Position numbers and translations under genes: made by a program
The notes under the pieces: model-generated
The model's database searches: none
What the model was told of the DNA's origin: nothing
The model's input: only the letters and a program-made list of their open reading frames with translations
Source: Streptomyces sp. NBC_01255
GTDB taxonomy: Bacteria; Actinomycetota; Actinomycetes; Streptomycetales; Streptomycetaceae
NCBI RefSeq assembly: GCF_036226445.1
Contig: NZ_CP108474.1
Coordinates: 2,046,001 to 2,110,000 of the forward strand
Direction of reading: 5' to 3'
DNA length: 64,000 bases
Shown: one piece after another, positions 8,043-15,553 of the stretch
Numbering within the stretch: position 1 is the stretch's first letter
Layout of the letters: each line of letters starts with the position of its first letter

Positions 8043-8528
8043 CTACCCGCCTGAGGGACACGCAGGCCGGCCGCTCCGGGTCCGGGGCAGATCGAGCTCC
8101 GCCCGTACGGTCTTCCCGACCGGTACGCGGTCGAGCACCGTCCACCGCGAGGCCAGCGCCTCGACGAGGAGCAGACCACGCCCGCCCTCGCCGTCGATGA
8201 GCCTGGCACGGTCCGGCGCCCCGCAGGGCGGCCGGCGCTCGCCCCTGGTGTCGGAGACGTCGACCCGGAGCAGCAGCCCGGGCGTGTACGTGAGCGTCAG
8301 CTCGCAGTCGCGCCCGGGCACCCGCCCGTGGGTGACGGCGTTGGCGGCGAGCTCGGCGACGAGCAGCTCGACGGTGCCGGAGGCCTCGGAGCCGTACGGG
8401 AAGCCCCAACGGTGGAGCTGGTGCACGGCGAGGCGGCGGGCGAGCCGGGCTCCGCGCGGGGTGGAGCTGAAGCGCTGCACGAACACACGTACGGTGACGG
8501 GCACTTCGCGGGTCACGGGGGTGGTCAT
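8043..8528 (-). CDS. RsbW-like ATP-binding protein (HATPase_c_2)
   Basis: A 161-residue GHKL-fold ATP-binding protein. The N-box is ELAANAVTH, followed by the G1 box DVSDTRG and the G2 box GEGGRGLLLVEALA. It resembles anti-sigma-factor kinases but has no associated antagonist gene here. In Streptomyces such proteins recur beside XRE/DUF397 pairs, as in the whiJ/abaA-like clusters, where they are thought to tune development or antibiotic production. ATG at 8528 is chosen because homologous sequence starts there. It is divergent from the XRE gene across an inverted repeat. Confidence 0.85.
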   Translation of the reverse strand: MTTPVTREVPVTVRVFVQRFSSTPRGARLARRLAVHQLHRWGFPYGSEASGTVELLVAELAANAVTHGRVPGRDCELTLTYTPGLLLRVDVSDTRGERRPPCGAPDRARLIDGEGGRGLLLVEALASRWTVLDRVPVGKTVRAELDLPRTRSGRPACPSGG

Positions 8529-8570
8529 GGGGCCAATGTGGCGCCGCGCAGGGCTGGTTACCAGGTCAGA

Positions 8571-8599
8571 AACTCGTACGCCGCGACAGCGTACGAGTT
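8571..8599. promoter_or_regulatory. Inverted repeat between ATPase and XRE regulator
   Basis: Perfect 10-bp arms aactcgtacg and cgtacgagtt, separated by 9 bases. A second small dyad, ctggt-t-accag, lies at 8554-8564. Their position between divergent genes of a regulator triad suggests an operator for the XRE protein. Confidence 0.5.
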
Positions 8600-8681
8600 C
8601 ACGCTCTGGACGGTACCGGTAACTACCCGTGACGATGGGTGCGTTCCAGGCGAGCGCACGGGTGCGGGAGGTGGCCGGGTG

Positions 8682-9548
8682 ATGGACGAGGTTCCGGACG
8701 AAGTGACGGACGAGGCGTCGGACGAGGCGACGAACGGGGGCGAACCGGAGTCGACGGACAGCCTGAAGGCCTTCGGAGAGGTGGTCAAGGCCTTCCGCAA
8801 ACGGGCCGGACTCACGCAGGAGCGCTTCGCTCCGATGGTGGGGTACTCGGTGCCGACGGTGGCCTCGATCGAGCAGGGCAGACGCTTTCCCCCGGCCGCC
8901 TACGTGGACCGGTCGGAGGTGGTACTGGACGCCTTCGGGGCGATCCGGGGTGCGGCGAAGCACGTGGCGCGGAACCCGGGGCTCGCGAGTTGGTTCCGCC
9001 AGTGGGCAAAGCTGGAGGCCCAGGCGGTGACGCTCTACACGTACGAGAACCGGCTGGTGCCGGGTCTGCTCCAGACTCCCGCGTACGCGAAGACACTGTT
9101 CGACGAGCAGATCCCGGCGTTGGGCGACGAGGAGGTCGAGACGAAGCTCGCGGCCCGCGTCAAGCGGATGAAGCTGCTGACGGACCGCCCCCACACCATC
9201 TACAGCTTCATCGTGGAGGAGCACGTCCTGCGCCGCCAGACGGGCGGTCCTGAGGTCATGCGCGAGCAGGTCGCACACATCCTCGGCATCTGCGCACGCC
9301 GCAACATCGACTTCCAGATCATGCCGCAGTCGCGCGGGCACCACGCAGGTCTCAGCGGACCCATGCGTCTCCTGGAGACCCCGGAGAACAAGTGGTACGC
9401 ATACTGCGAGGGACAGGAGAACGGCCTCCTCCTCTCGGACCCCAAAGTGGTCAGCATCCTCCAGAAGCGGTATGCCAGGATGCGGGCACAGGCTCTGTCC
9501 TTCGAGGAGTCCGTGAGCCTGCTGCGGGAGATGCGAGGAGCACCATGA
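8682..9548 (+). CDS. XRE-family regulator with DUF5753 (WhiJ-like)
   Basis: A 288-residue protein. Residues about 27-80 form a helix-turn-helix (FRKRAGLTQERFAPMVGYS, VASIEQGRR), and about 110-285 form the DUF5753 sensor-like domain (LVPGLLQTPAYAKTLF, MPQSRGHHAGLSGPMRLLE). This is the WhiJ-like architecture abundant in Streptomyces. A Glu/Asp-rich N-terminal tail precedes the HTH. The ATG at 8682 has GGGAGG about 10 bases upstream. The stop overlaps the next start as ATGA, so the DUF397 protein is translationally coupled and probably acts with it. Confidence 0.9.
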   Translation: MDEVPDEVTDEASDEATNGGEPESTDSLKAFGEVVKAFRKRAGLTQERFAPMVGYSVPTVASIEQGRRFPPAAYVDRSEVVLDAFGAIRGAAKHVARNPGLASWFRQWAKLEAQAVTLYTYENRLVPGLLQTPAYAKTLFDEQIPALGDEEVETKLAARVKRMKLLTDRPHTIYSFIVEEHVLRRQTGGPEVMREQVAHILGICARRNIDFQIMPQSRGHHAGLSGPMRLLETPENKWYAYCEGQENGLLLSDPKVVSILQKRYARMRAQALSFEESVSLLREMRGAP

Positions 9549-9784
9549 GGACCACAGACCTGGCCTGGTTCAAGAGCAGCTACAGCAGTGGCAGCGGAGA
9601 CGACTGCGTCGAAGTCGCCCTCTCCTGGCATAAGTCGAGCTACAGCAGTGGCGGTGACGGCGACTGCGTCGAGGTCGCCTCCTGCCCCTCCACCGTCCAC
9701 ATCCGCGACTCCAAGAACCCCACCGGCCCCCAACTCGCCCTCTCCCCCGCCATGTGGACGGATTTCCTCGCCCGCCTGGCCTGA
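9545..9784 (+). CDS. DUF397 protein with tandem motif
   Basis: A 79-residue DUF397 protein of the BldB/AbaA-like accessory type. The signature is duplicated: WFKSSYSSGSGDDCVEVA is followed at once by WHKSSYSSGGDGDCVEVA, then the normal VHIRDSKNP and MWTDFLARL end. DUF397 proteins are small partners of XRE/DUF5753 regulators, and the ATGA overlap with the upstream gene fits that pairing. The duplication lengthens the usual 60-70 residue protein. Confidence 0.88.
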   Translation: MRTTDLAWFKSSYSSGSGDDCVEVALSWHKSSYSSGGDGDCVEVASCPSTVHIRDSKNPTGPQLALSPAMWTDFLARLA

Positions 9785-10057
9785 GACGGCGAACGACCGG
9801 AAGCATCACTCCTTGCCCCGGAGCCGCAAAGCGGCGGAGTTCTCAGCGCCTCCAGGGTGGCGGTCGGACGGGCCGCTTCTGTTTCTCGATGCACTCCTTG
9901 GGCGATGCTCGCCGGTGCGCCGACGTAGGGGCCTGCGAGGTGGGTGCGGGATCAGAAGACGGCCCCCATCCCGATGCCGTTGATCCGGCCGGTGCACTCG
10001 GCGCGCAGGTATCGGGAGCTGACCCTCGTCGGCTGGTGGCCGGGCTGGCGGTTTGAT
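9785..10057. other. Intergenic flank of the TnpB element
   Basis: No gene is supported. A short hairpin at 9823-9835 (gccgc-aaa-gcggc) lies 39 bases past the DUF397 stop and may end that operon. The rest shows no strong signal except a TTGAT at 9980-9984, an alternative but less likely element boundary. Confidence 0.4.
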
Positions 10058-10067
10058 TCTCGGCGGG

Positions 10068-10083
10068 TGGCGACTTGTCGCCA
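10068..10083. repeat. Left-end hairpin of the TnpB element
   Basis: tggcgac-tt-gtcgcca is a perfect stem of 7 bp with a 2-base centre. Its place just inside a TTGAT matches the subterminal hairpin used by HUH (TnpA) transposases of IS200/IS605 elements. Confidence 0.5.
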
Positions 10084-10140
10084 GGAGGGCCGTTGCTGTC
10101 GGTGGCCGGCTCTAGGGTGGCGGTGAGGGGGTGGGCTGGG

Positions 10141-11355
10141 GTGATTCGTGCGTACAAGTCCCTGATGCGGCCCACTGTGGGCCAGCGGGTCGCACTGGGC
10201 GAGATGCTGCGCGATCACTGTTCCCTCTACAACGGGGCACTCCAAGAGCGCCGTGACGCCTACCGGCACGTGTCGAAGACGAGCATCAAGTATGGCCAGC
10301 AGTCCGCACAGCTCAAGGACATCAGGGCGTTTGCCCCGGAGCGGCAGGGCCGCTGGTCATTCTCGTCGCAGCAGGCGACCTTGCGCCGGTTGGACAAGGC
10401 GTTCGCCGCGTTCTTCCGCCGGGTCAAGGCCGGCGACACCCCGGGCTACCCACGTTTCCGGGGCGTCAACTGGTTCGACACGGTGGACTTCCCCAGGGAC
10501 GGCGACGGCTGCCGCTGGGACTCCACCCCGCGCGACCCCGCCACCCGCGTACGGCTCCAGGGTGTGGGGCACGTCAAGGTCAACCAGCATCGGCCGGTGG
10601 TCGGCACGGTCAAGACCGTGTCCGTCAAGCGTGAAGGCAAGCGCTGGTACGTCATCCTGACCGCCGAACAGATGCAGCCCGAGCCGTTGCCCCAGACGGG
10701 CAGAGTGGTCGGCATCGACATGGGCATAGCCTCGTTCCTTACCACCTCCAACGGTGAGCATGTCGCCAACCCCCGCCACGGCCGTAAGGCCGCTGCGAAG
10801 CTCGAAGCCGCACAGCATGCCCTCGCCCGGTTCCCGCGTGTTCGCCGCGACAAGCGCACCGCCAACCACCGGCGGGCCGTCCAGAAGGTTGCCGACCTGC
10901 ACCGCAGGGTCTGCCGTCTGCGGCTCGATCACGCGCACAAGACCGCTCTTGACCTCGTGCGGGAGCACGACTTCATCGCGCACGAAGACCTCAAGATCCG
11001 CAACATGGTCAAGGCCCCTGCGCCGAAGCCCGCCCCCGAGACGTCGGGCGGATTCCTGCCCAACGGGGCCGCCGCGAAGGCCGGACTCAACCACTCGATC
11101 AACGATGCCGGATGGGGGGTGTTCCTCACGATCCTCACCAGCAAGGCTGAAAGCGCCGGTAGGGAAGTGATCGCCGTGGACCCCCGCAACACCTCCCGGA
11201 CCTGCCCCGAATGCGGGCACGTCTCAGCGGAGAACCGGCCCACCCAGGAGAAGTTCCACTGCCAATCCTGCGGCCACTCGGCGCACGCGGACACGGTGGG
11301 CGCCCTGAACGTCCTACGGGCCGGGCTGGTCCGTCGCGAAGCCCCACCGGCATAG
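10141..11355 (+). CDS. tnpB: TnpB RNA-guided endonuclease (IS605 OrfB)
   Basis: A 404-residue TnpB. The RuvC-like catalytic residues are intact: D193 in VVGIDMG, E282 in IAHEDL and D384 in HADTVGALN. The zinc finger is complete (C355/C358, CPECGH; C374/C377, CQSCGH). The N-terminal HTH_OrfB region is present (AYKSLMRPT, LYNGALQERRDAYR). GTG at 10141 places the start at the normal family N-terminus. TnpB proteins are RNA-guided nucleases related to Cas12; with no TnpA nearby, the copy depends on a transposase elsewhere or is immobile. All catalytic residues being present suggests selection or recent arrival. Confidence 0.92.
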   Translation: MIRAYKSLMRPTVGQRVALGEMLRDHCSLYNGALQERRDAYRHVSKTSIKYGQQSAQLKDIRAFAPERQGRWSFSSQQATLRRLDKAFAAFFRRVKAGDTPGYPRFRGVNWFDTVDFPRDGDGCRWDSTPRDPATRVRLQGVGHVKVNQHRPVVGTVKTVSVKREGKRWYVILTAEQMQPEPLPQTGRVVGIDMGIASFLTTSNGEHVANPRHGRKAAAKLEAAQHALARFPRVRRDKRTANHRRAVQKVADLHRRVCRLRLDHAHKTALDLVREHDFIAHEDLKIRNMVKAPAPKPAPETSGGFLPNGAAAKAGLNHSINDAGWGVFLTILTSKAESAGREVIAVDPRNTSRTCPECGHVSAENRPTQEKFHCQSCGHSAHADTVGALNVLRAGLVRREAPPA

Positions 11356-11391
11356 CGAGAAGCCCCCTCATTCATGAGGGGGAGGAGTCAC
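11230..11391 (+). ncRNA. Candidate omega-RNA (reRNA) of TnpB
   Basis: TnpB guide RNAs are made from the 3' end of tnpB through the right end of the element, with the guide lying just outside. Here the terminal hairpin has arms ccccctcat and atgaggggg (11363-11382). The guide would begin about 11392 with gtcctcggttcgtcac. The 5' limit given is arbitrary within the tnpB coding region. Confidence 0.4.
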
Positions 11392-11502
11392 GTCCTCGGT
11401 TCGTCACAAACCAGAGAGGAACGGCATAGCGTGGCGGCGCCGGTACAGAATCGGATCGTCAGCCACATCGTTCTAGCCAAGTGATGCACACGGGGGTTCA
11501 CC

Positions 11503-12219
11503 ATGGGCGCTGCCCGGAAGAGTTGGAAGACGTACGCCCTGGGAGCCGCGGCGGTCGCCGCGCTCCTCTCGTCCACGGCCTGTCAGCCGGGCGGCGGCTC
11601 GGACGACGGGGCGTCGGGTGCGACGCCCTCGGGTAGCGCGAGCGCGACGACCGGCTCCGAGCAGCCCAGCACTCCGGGTGCGACCGAGACCACCGCGCCC
11701 AGCGAGTCGGCCGCCCCGCCCGTCGCGACCGACTCCGCCACGCCCGGCGACGGCGGCGGAGACGGGGGCAGCACGGCGGCCGCCGAGGCATGCGTCGACG
11801 ACGACCTCTCGTACGACACGTCGTACTGGCCGAGGGATTCGGGCCAGCACCTCCTCCTCACCGCCACCAACAACTCCGACAAGCCCTGCACGCTCTACCA
11901 CTACCCGTTCGTCTATTTCGGCCAGGAGACCGAGAACCCCCTCGGCCCGATGGAGTCCAAGCCGACGGCCATCGCCACGATCGGGCCGAAGGAGAAGGCG
12001 TACGCGGGTATGAAGCTCTTCCTCGGGGGCGAGAAGACGGTCACCTACGAGTCGTTCGGGCTCGCTCTCGCGAACCCCAAGCAGGCCGAGCAGGGAGCGC
12101 CGCTCGACATCGCGGTGTCCGACGAGGTCAAGTTCGTCACGGTCGGCCCCAACCCCTCGGTCACGTTCTGGAACCGCGACCGCCGCGAGGTCGAGAAGTA
12201 CGTCTTCAAGGCCAGGTGA
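11503..12219 (+). CDS. DUF4232 lipoprotein
   Basis: A 238-residue exported lipoprotein. A basic start, a hydrophobic segment and the lipobox SSTAC place the lipidated cysteine at residue 27. A Ser/Thr/Gly/Pro-rich linker follows to about residue 90, then a DUF4232 beta-sandwich (CVDDDLSYDT, LLLTATNNSDKPCTLYHYP). Such proteins are anchored outside the membrane and common in Streptomyces; function unknown. Two cysteines in the folded domain may form a disulphide. It converges with another lipoprotein 19 bases away. Confidence 0.85.
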   Translation: MGAARKSWKTYALGAAAVAALLSSTACQPGGGSDDGASGATPSGSASATTGSEQPSTPGATETTAPSESAAPPVATDSATPGDGGGDGGSTAAAEACVDDDLSYDTSYWPRDSGQHLLLTATNNSDKPCTLYHYPFVYFGQETENPLGPMESKPTAIATIGPKEKAYAGMKLFLGGEKTVTYESFGLALANPKQAEQGAPLDIAVSDEVKFVTVGPNPSVTFWNRDRREVEKYVFKAR

Positions 12220-12238
12220 CCGTGCCGTCCGCCTTCAC

Positions 12239-12952
12239 CTAGCGTCGGGCTTGCTCGGCTGCGGCGACCTCGGCTGCTGTCGCCGTGGCCCTCCGGCCTG
12301 CCTGGACCTGCTGGAGTCGCTTGATCGTGGCAGCCAGCACGTCATGGGCGTCGGTGGGATCCCCGCCCGCGTCCTTGACCCGGACTCGGAGGACGACGGT
12401 GCCGGACCTGCTGTAGCCGTAGACCGTGCCGCTCGATCCGGTGTACGCGAGGAAGACCGATTCCTCTCCGACCTGAGAGGGCATCTTGGCGGGAGTCTTC
12501 TCGTCCCGGTCCTGCCACCGGTCGTACGCCGTCTTCGCGTGCACGGCGTTGTCGAACTGGCAGACGTCCAGATCGATCTCCCGCGAGCGGGTCGATCCCT
12601 GGTAGTCGTAATCGCCGCTGCCTGCCCGCTGCCAACCGGCCGGGGCGGGGGCCTCCGAGGGAGCACAGTCGTCTGGCTCCCCCGGCATGGTCTTGTGCAG
12701 GCTGCCGGGGTAGTAGCCGGGGACCACGTCCTCGGCGTCGGGGATCGCCTGGGTGAGCTCGCCCCGGCTGAGCTGCCTGGTCAGCGGTACGTCGGTGTCG
12801 TCCCTGAAGGGCTGCACCTCGCCGGTCCTGCCCGCGGACGGCTTCCCTGCGGCTGCCGGCGGCGCCCCTTCCGGAACCTCGCCCCCCGAGCAGGCGGAAA
12901 GCGTGAGACAGGTCAGAAGGGCGGTCGCTATGGCGAGGTGACTACGTGTCAT
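12239..12952 (-). CDS. Exported lipoprotein, unknown function
   Basis: A 237-residue protein with the signal peptide MTRSHLAIATALLTCLTLSA and lipobox cysteine 21. No named domain is recognised. The body has a central region with YYPGSLHKTM and QVGEESVFLAY, plus an SGTVVLRVRV strand, reminiscent of PknH/DUF-type extracellular sensor folds in which a pair of cysteines (C97- and C133-like) could bond. The ATG at 12952 precedes a canonical signal peptide. Earlier in-frame codons extend into the Nudix gene's region and are not credible. Confidence 0.75.
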   Translation of the reverse strand: MTRSHLAIATALLTCLTLSACSGGEVPEGAPPAAAGKPSAGRTGEVQPFRDDTDVPLTRQLSRGELTQAIPDAEDVVPGYYPGSLHKTMPGEPDDCAPSEAPAPAGWQRAGSGDYDYQGSTRSREIDLDVCQFDNAVHAKTAYDRWQDRDEKTPAKMPSQVGEESVFLAYTGSSGTVYGYSRSGTVVLRVRVKDAGGDPTDAHDVLAATIKRLQQVQAGRRATATAAEVAAAEQARR

Positions 12953-13034
12953 GTGATCAAGATAGCCAAGCCTCGGTCGCCCGCGGTCGGGCCGTCGTGA
13001 TCGGCCGCGGTGCCCGGCCTGACCGACGCCTGAC

Positions 13035-13066
13035 CGACCACCCGGTCGGCCGACCACCCGGCCGGC
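13035..13066. promoter_or_regulatory. Two tandem 16-bp repeats in the Nudix promoter
   Basis: cgaccacccggtcggc is repeated at once with one change (t to c). The repeats sit in the -35 area of a -10 hexamer GATACT (13070-13075), which lies 8 bases before the ATG, so the transcript should be leaderless. The arrangement suggests an operator or activator site. Confidence 0.45.
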
Positions 13067-13082
13067 CGCGATACTGGCCGCC

Positions 13083-13625
13083 ATGACCAGCACACCCGCC
13101 GCCACGACCGCCCCGTTCTCCCGGATCAAGATCCGTACCGGGGCCCTGGTGTTCTGCGGCGACGACGTCGCCCTCATCCGCCGCGACCGCGCCGACTCCA
13201 CCCACTACACCCCGCCCGGCGGCAACGTCGAGCACGGCGAAGACCTCGACCAGGCCCTCGCCCGCGAACTCGCCGAAGAGCTCGACCTCGACACCGCCCT
13301 GGCCGAAGGCGGCGACCTGATGTGGGTCGTCGACCAGCGCGTCACCCGCCCCGGCCCCACCCCGCCCCCGCGCAAACTCCACCTGATCTACCGCCTCCAC
13401 ATCACCCCCGAACTCCGCGCCACCCTCGCCGAGGTCGAACAGGACGAACTGCCCGACGGCAGCCACGAGATCGGCGTCGTCGAATGGATCGACTACCGCA
13501 AGACCGCCGAACTGCCCATCTTCCCGCCCATCGGCCCAGCCCTCGCCGCCCTGCCCGACCCCCGCGCCACCGTCACCGATGCCGCCCTCCCCGCCGTCAC
13601 CGACGAGAACTACACCTGGGTGTGA
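13083..13625 (+). CDS. Nudix hydrolase
   Basis: A 180-residue protein with a complete Nudix box at about 47-69 (GGNVEHGE, seven residues, then RELAEEL), the Mg-binding motif that hydrolyses nucleoside diphosphate-X compounds. The substrate cannot be read. The start ATG at 13083 is only 8 bases after a good -10 box, so translation is probably leaderless. Codon choice is strongly C-biased (GCC, CTC, GAC runs), more than in its neighbours, which may mark separate origin. The next gene on the same strand starts 160 bases later. Confidence 0.88.
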   Translation: MTSTPAATTAPFSRIKIRTGALVFCGDDVALIRRDRADSTHYTPPGGNVEHGEDLDQALARELAEELDLDTALAEGGDLMWVVDQRVTRPGPTPPPRKLHLIYRLHITPELRATLAEVEQDELPDGSHEIGVVEWIDYRKTAELPIFPPIGPALAALPDPRATVTDAALPAVTDENYTWV

Positions 13626-13784
13626 CCGCCGGCCCGCCCAGCGTGGGGTGCCGCGCGGCGGCCCGGTCCGGTCGGCGATCGTGATGCGGGTCATCTGCCC
13701 GCGAGGGCCCTGTGCCAGGATGCGGGGACCGGCCATCCACCGCACAGGGACGAGTCGGCGCCGTACGACACGAGGAGCGCCACG

Positions 13785-14570
13785 ATGGACACGAACCCCG
13801 CCGTCTACCTCTCCGGGCTGTTCTCGCTCGACGGGCGCACCGCGCTCGTCACCGGCGGCAGTTCCGGTATCGGACGGGCCATCGCCGGGGCGCTGGCCCG
13901 GGCCGGGGCGCGTGTGGTCGTCCTGGCGCGCAAGGAGGGCGAGCTCGTCGCGACCGTGGACGAGCTGACGGCCGCCGGCTGCCGGGCCGGCTGGGTGAGC
14001 GCCGACCTGAGCACCCGCGAGGGCATCAAGGCCGGGGCGGAGGCGGCGGCGGCCGTCTTCGGCGAGCCGGACATCCTGGTGAACTCGGCCGGGATCAACC
14101 TCCGGCCCCCGCTCGGCGAGTTGGGTGACGAGGTCTGGGACACGACGATGACCGTGAACCTCGAGGCGCCGTTCCTCCTCGGTCAGCGCTTCGGCCCCGG
14201 GATGGCCGAGCGGGGCTTCGGCCGGATCATCCACGTCACGTCCCAGCAGGCGCATCGCGCGTTCGTCCAGAGCGGGGCGTACGGGGTGTCCAAGGGCGCG
14301 CTGGAGTCGCTGGCCCGCTCGCAGGCGGAGGCCTGGTCCCCGCACGGCGTCACGGCCAACACCCTGGTGCCCGGCTTCGTGATGACCCCGCTCAACCAGC
14401 GGCTCTCCTCCGACCCGGAGAAGGTGGCCGCCCTGGCCGCCCGCACGATGGTCGGCCGCAACGGCCTCGCCGAGGACTTCGCGGGCGCGGCCGTCTTCCT
14501 GGCGAGCGCGTCCTCCGCGTACGTCACGGGCCAGTCGCTCTTCGTGGACGGCGGCTTCTCCGTCCACTGA
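13785..14570 (+). CDS. Short-chain dehydrogenase/reductase (SDR)
   Basis: A 261-residue classical SDR. The cofactor motif is TGGSSGIG at 23-30, NSAG lies at about 100, and the catalytic set is S153 (HVTSQQ), Y166 and K170 (YGVSK), with a family-type asparagine in TVNLEAPF. The C-terminal YVTGQSLFVDGG motif is intact. It resembles gluconate/3-oxoacyl-type reductases; the substrate is not determinable. A GAGGAGC ribosome site precedes the ATG. It converges with the last immunity-like gene with 4 bases between stops. Confidence 0.9.
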   Translation: MDTNPAVYLSGLFSLDGRTALVTGGSSGIGRAIAGALARAGARVVVLARKEGELVATVDELTAAGCRAGWVSADLSTREGIKAGAEAAAAVFGEPDILVNSAGINLRPPLGELGDEVWDTTMTVNLEAPFLLGQRFGPGMAERGFGRIIHVTSQQAHRAFVQSGAYGVSKGALESLARSQAEAWSPHGVTANTLVPGFVMTPLNQRLSSDPEKVAALAARTMVGRNGLAEDFAGAAVFLASASSAYVTGQSLFVDGGFSVH

Positions 14571-14574
14571 GCCG

Positions 14575-15546
14575 TCAGGGGCGGAGTGGAACTCCCGACC
14601 AGGCGGCCAGGGCCTCGGCGCAGGTGTGCAGGATCGCCGCCGTGGGGGCGAGGGACGCGGCCGGGGCGGCCGAGAGGGTCAGGACGGGTCCCTCCGCCGG
14701 GTTGCCCACCGTCACGGCGCACTCCACCGTGGCGGACGGACCGTCCGTGCCCGGCGGGGCGGTGACCGTCAAGGTCAGTTCGCAGCCGCCCGCGCGGACG
14801 CCTGCGGCGTCGAGGCGGGCGGTCATCGCCGCGATCAGCGGTTCGGTACTGCTGTCCAGGGAGCCCGGGCCCAGCGGGAAGACCTCGTCCACGGCCACGA
14901 CGCCGATGCCCCGCAGGGTGGTCGCCCGCAGGCGCACTGCCCGGGCGCCGTACACGCCGCTGCTGTGCAGGACGTAGACGGCGACGAGCGCGGCTCGTAC
15001 GGCGGCGGCGAGGTCGGCGGAGTCGCCGCCCTCGCCGGGCAGCGGGAAACGCCGACGGGGCGCGCGGAGTCGTGTCGGTGCGATCCCCTCCGCGAGCGCC
15101 GTCAGGCCCTCGCGGACGGTCGCCCCGAGGAGCCAGGCGCCGCCGGGGCCGAGCAGGACGAGCCGGCCTTCCTCGTCGACGGCGAGCAGCGCGTCCGTGT
15201 CCGTACGGCCCAAGGGGAAGAGCCGGACTCCCAGGTCGGCCGCGAGCCGGTCGAGCTGCGGGGCCGCGAAGCGGGCCTCGCGGGGGTCGACGACGCAGCC
15301 GGTGGCGGCGACCTCGCGCCCGCCGTCCGGGGCGGGCGGGACGCGCAGGCCGTGGAACTCGCGGACGGCCCGCTCGGCGGCGGGGAAGACGCTCCCCCCG
15401 CCGACCGTCACCGTCGTGAGGATCGCCAGCATGGCGGCGTCCCCCGCGTCACGCCCCTGCCGCCAGCCGGCCTTCGTCAGTACGTCGTCCACGTCGTCCA
15501 CGTCGTCCACGTCGTCCACGTCGTCCACGTCGTCCACGTCGTCCAC
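14575..15546 (-). CDS. SUKH-3-like putative immunity protein with DDV-repeat N-terminus
   Basis: A 323-residue protein. The N-terminal third keeps SUKH-3 landmarks seen in the two upstream immunity genes: DVLTKAGWRQGRD, EFHGLRV and LGVRLFPLG followed by VDEEGRLVLL. The C-terminal half is divergent (alpha/beta, many Ala/Leu) and not recognised. Translation can start at any of seven GTG codons spaced 9 bases apart inside a tandem repeat; the outermost is at 15546, 8 bases after the deaminase stop. Residues 2-22 are then seven Asp-Asp-Val units. As the last gene of the toxin locus it is probably the antidote to the free-standing deaminase. Confidence 0.65.
   Translation of the reverse strand: MDDVDDVDDVDDVDDVDDVDDVLTKAGWRQGRDAGDAAMLAILTTVTVGGGSVFPAAERAVREFHGLRVPPAPDGGREVAATGCVVDPREARFAAPQLDRLAADLGVRLFPLGRTDTDALLAVDEEGRLVLLGPGGAWLLGATVREGLTALAEGIAPTRLRAPRRRFPLPGEGGDSADLAAAVRAALVAVYVLHSSGVYGARAVRLRATTLRGIGVVAVDEVFPLGPGSLDSSTEPLIAAMTARLDAAGVRAGGCELTLTVTAPPGTDGPSATVECAVTVGNPAEGPVLTLSAAPAASLAPTAAILHTCAEALAAWSGVPLRP
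15483..15545. repeat. Tandem repeat, seven copies of a 9-bp unit
   Basis: Unit cgtcgtcca repeated seven times without error. On the minus strand it encodes (Asp-Asp-Val)7 and offers a GTG start in every unit. Unit length is a multiple of three, so slippage changes protein length and the number of start codons but not frame. Confidence 0.95.
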
Positions 15547-15553
15547 GGGAAGG

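Larger units (their letters stand above)
10058..11391 (+). mobile_element. IS200/IS605-group element carrying only tnpB (IS1341-like)
   Basis: The element contains one intact tnpB and no tnpA. The proposed left end follows TTGAT (10053-10057), the target/TAM sequence known for ISDra2. A perfect 7-bp hairpin begins 10 bases inside (10068-10083). The right end has a hairpin at 11363-11382 followed by ggaggagtcac, a typical right-end form. No target duplication or terminal inverted repeats are expected for this group. Exact ends are inferred. Confidence 0.6.

Noticed and set aside
9980..9984. Another TTGAT as left boundary of the TnpB element
   Set aside because: It is not followed by a subterminal hairpin; the TTGAT at 10053 is.
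15483..15545. Regular short repeat that might be taken for a CRISPR-like array
   Set aside because: Units are 9 bp with no spacers and encode Asp-Asp-Val; it is a coding minisatellite.
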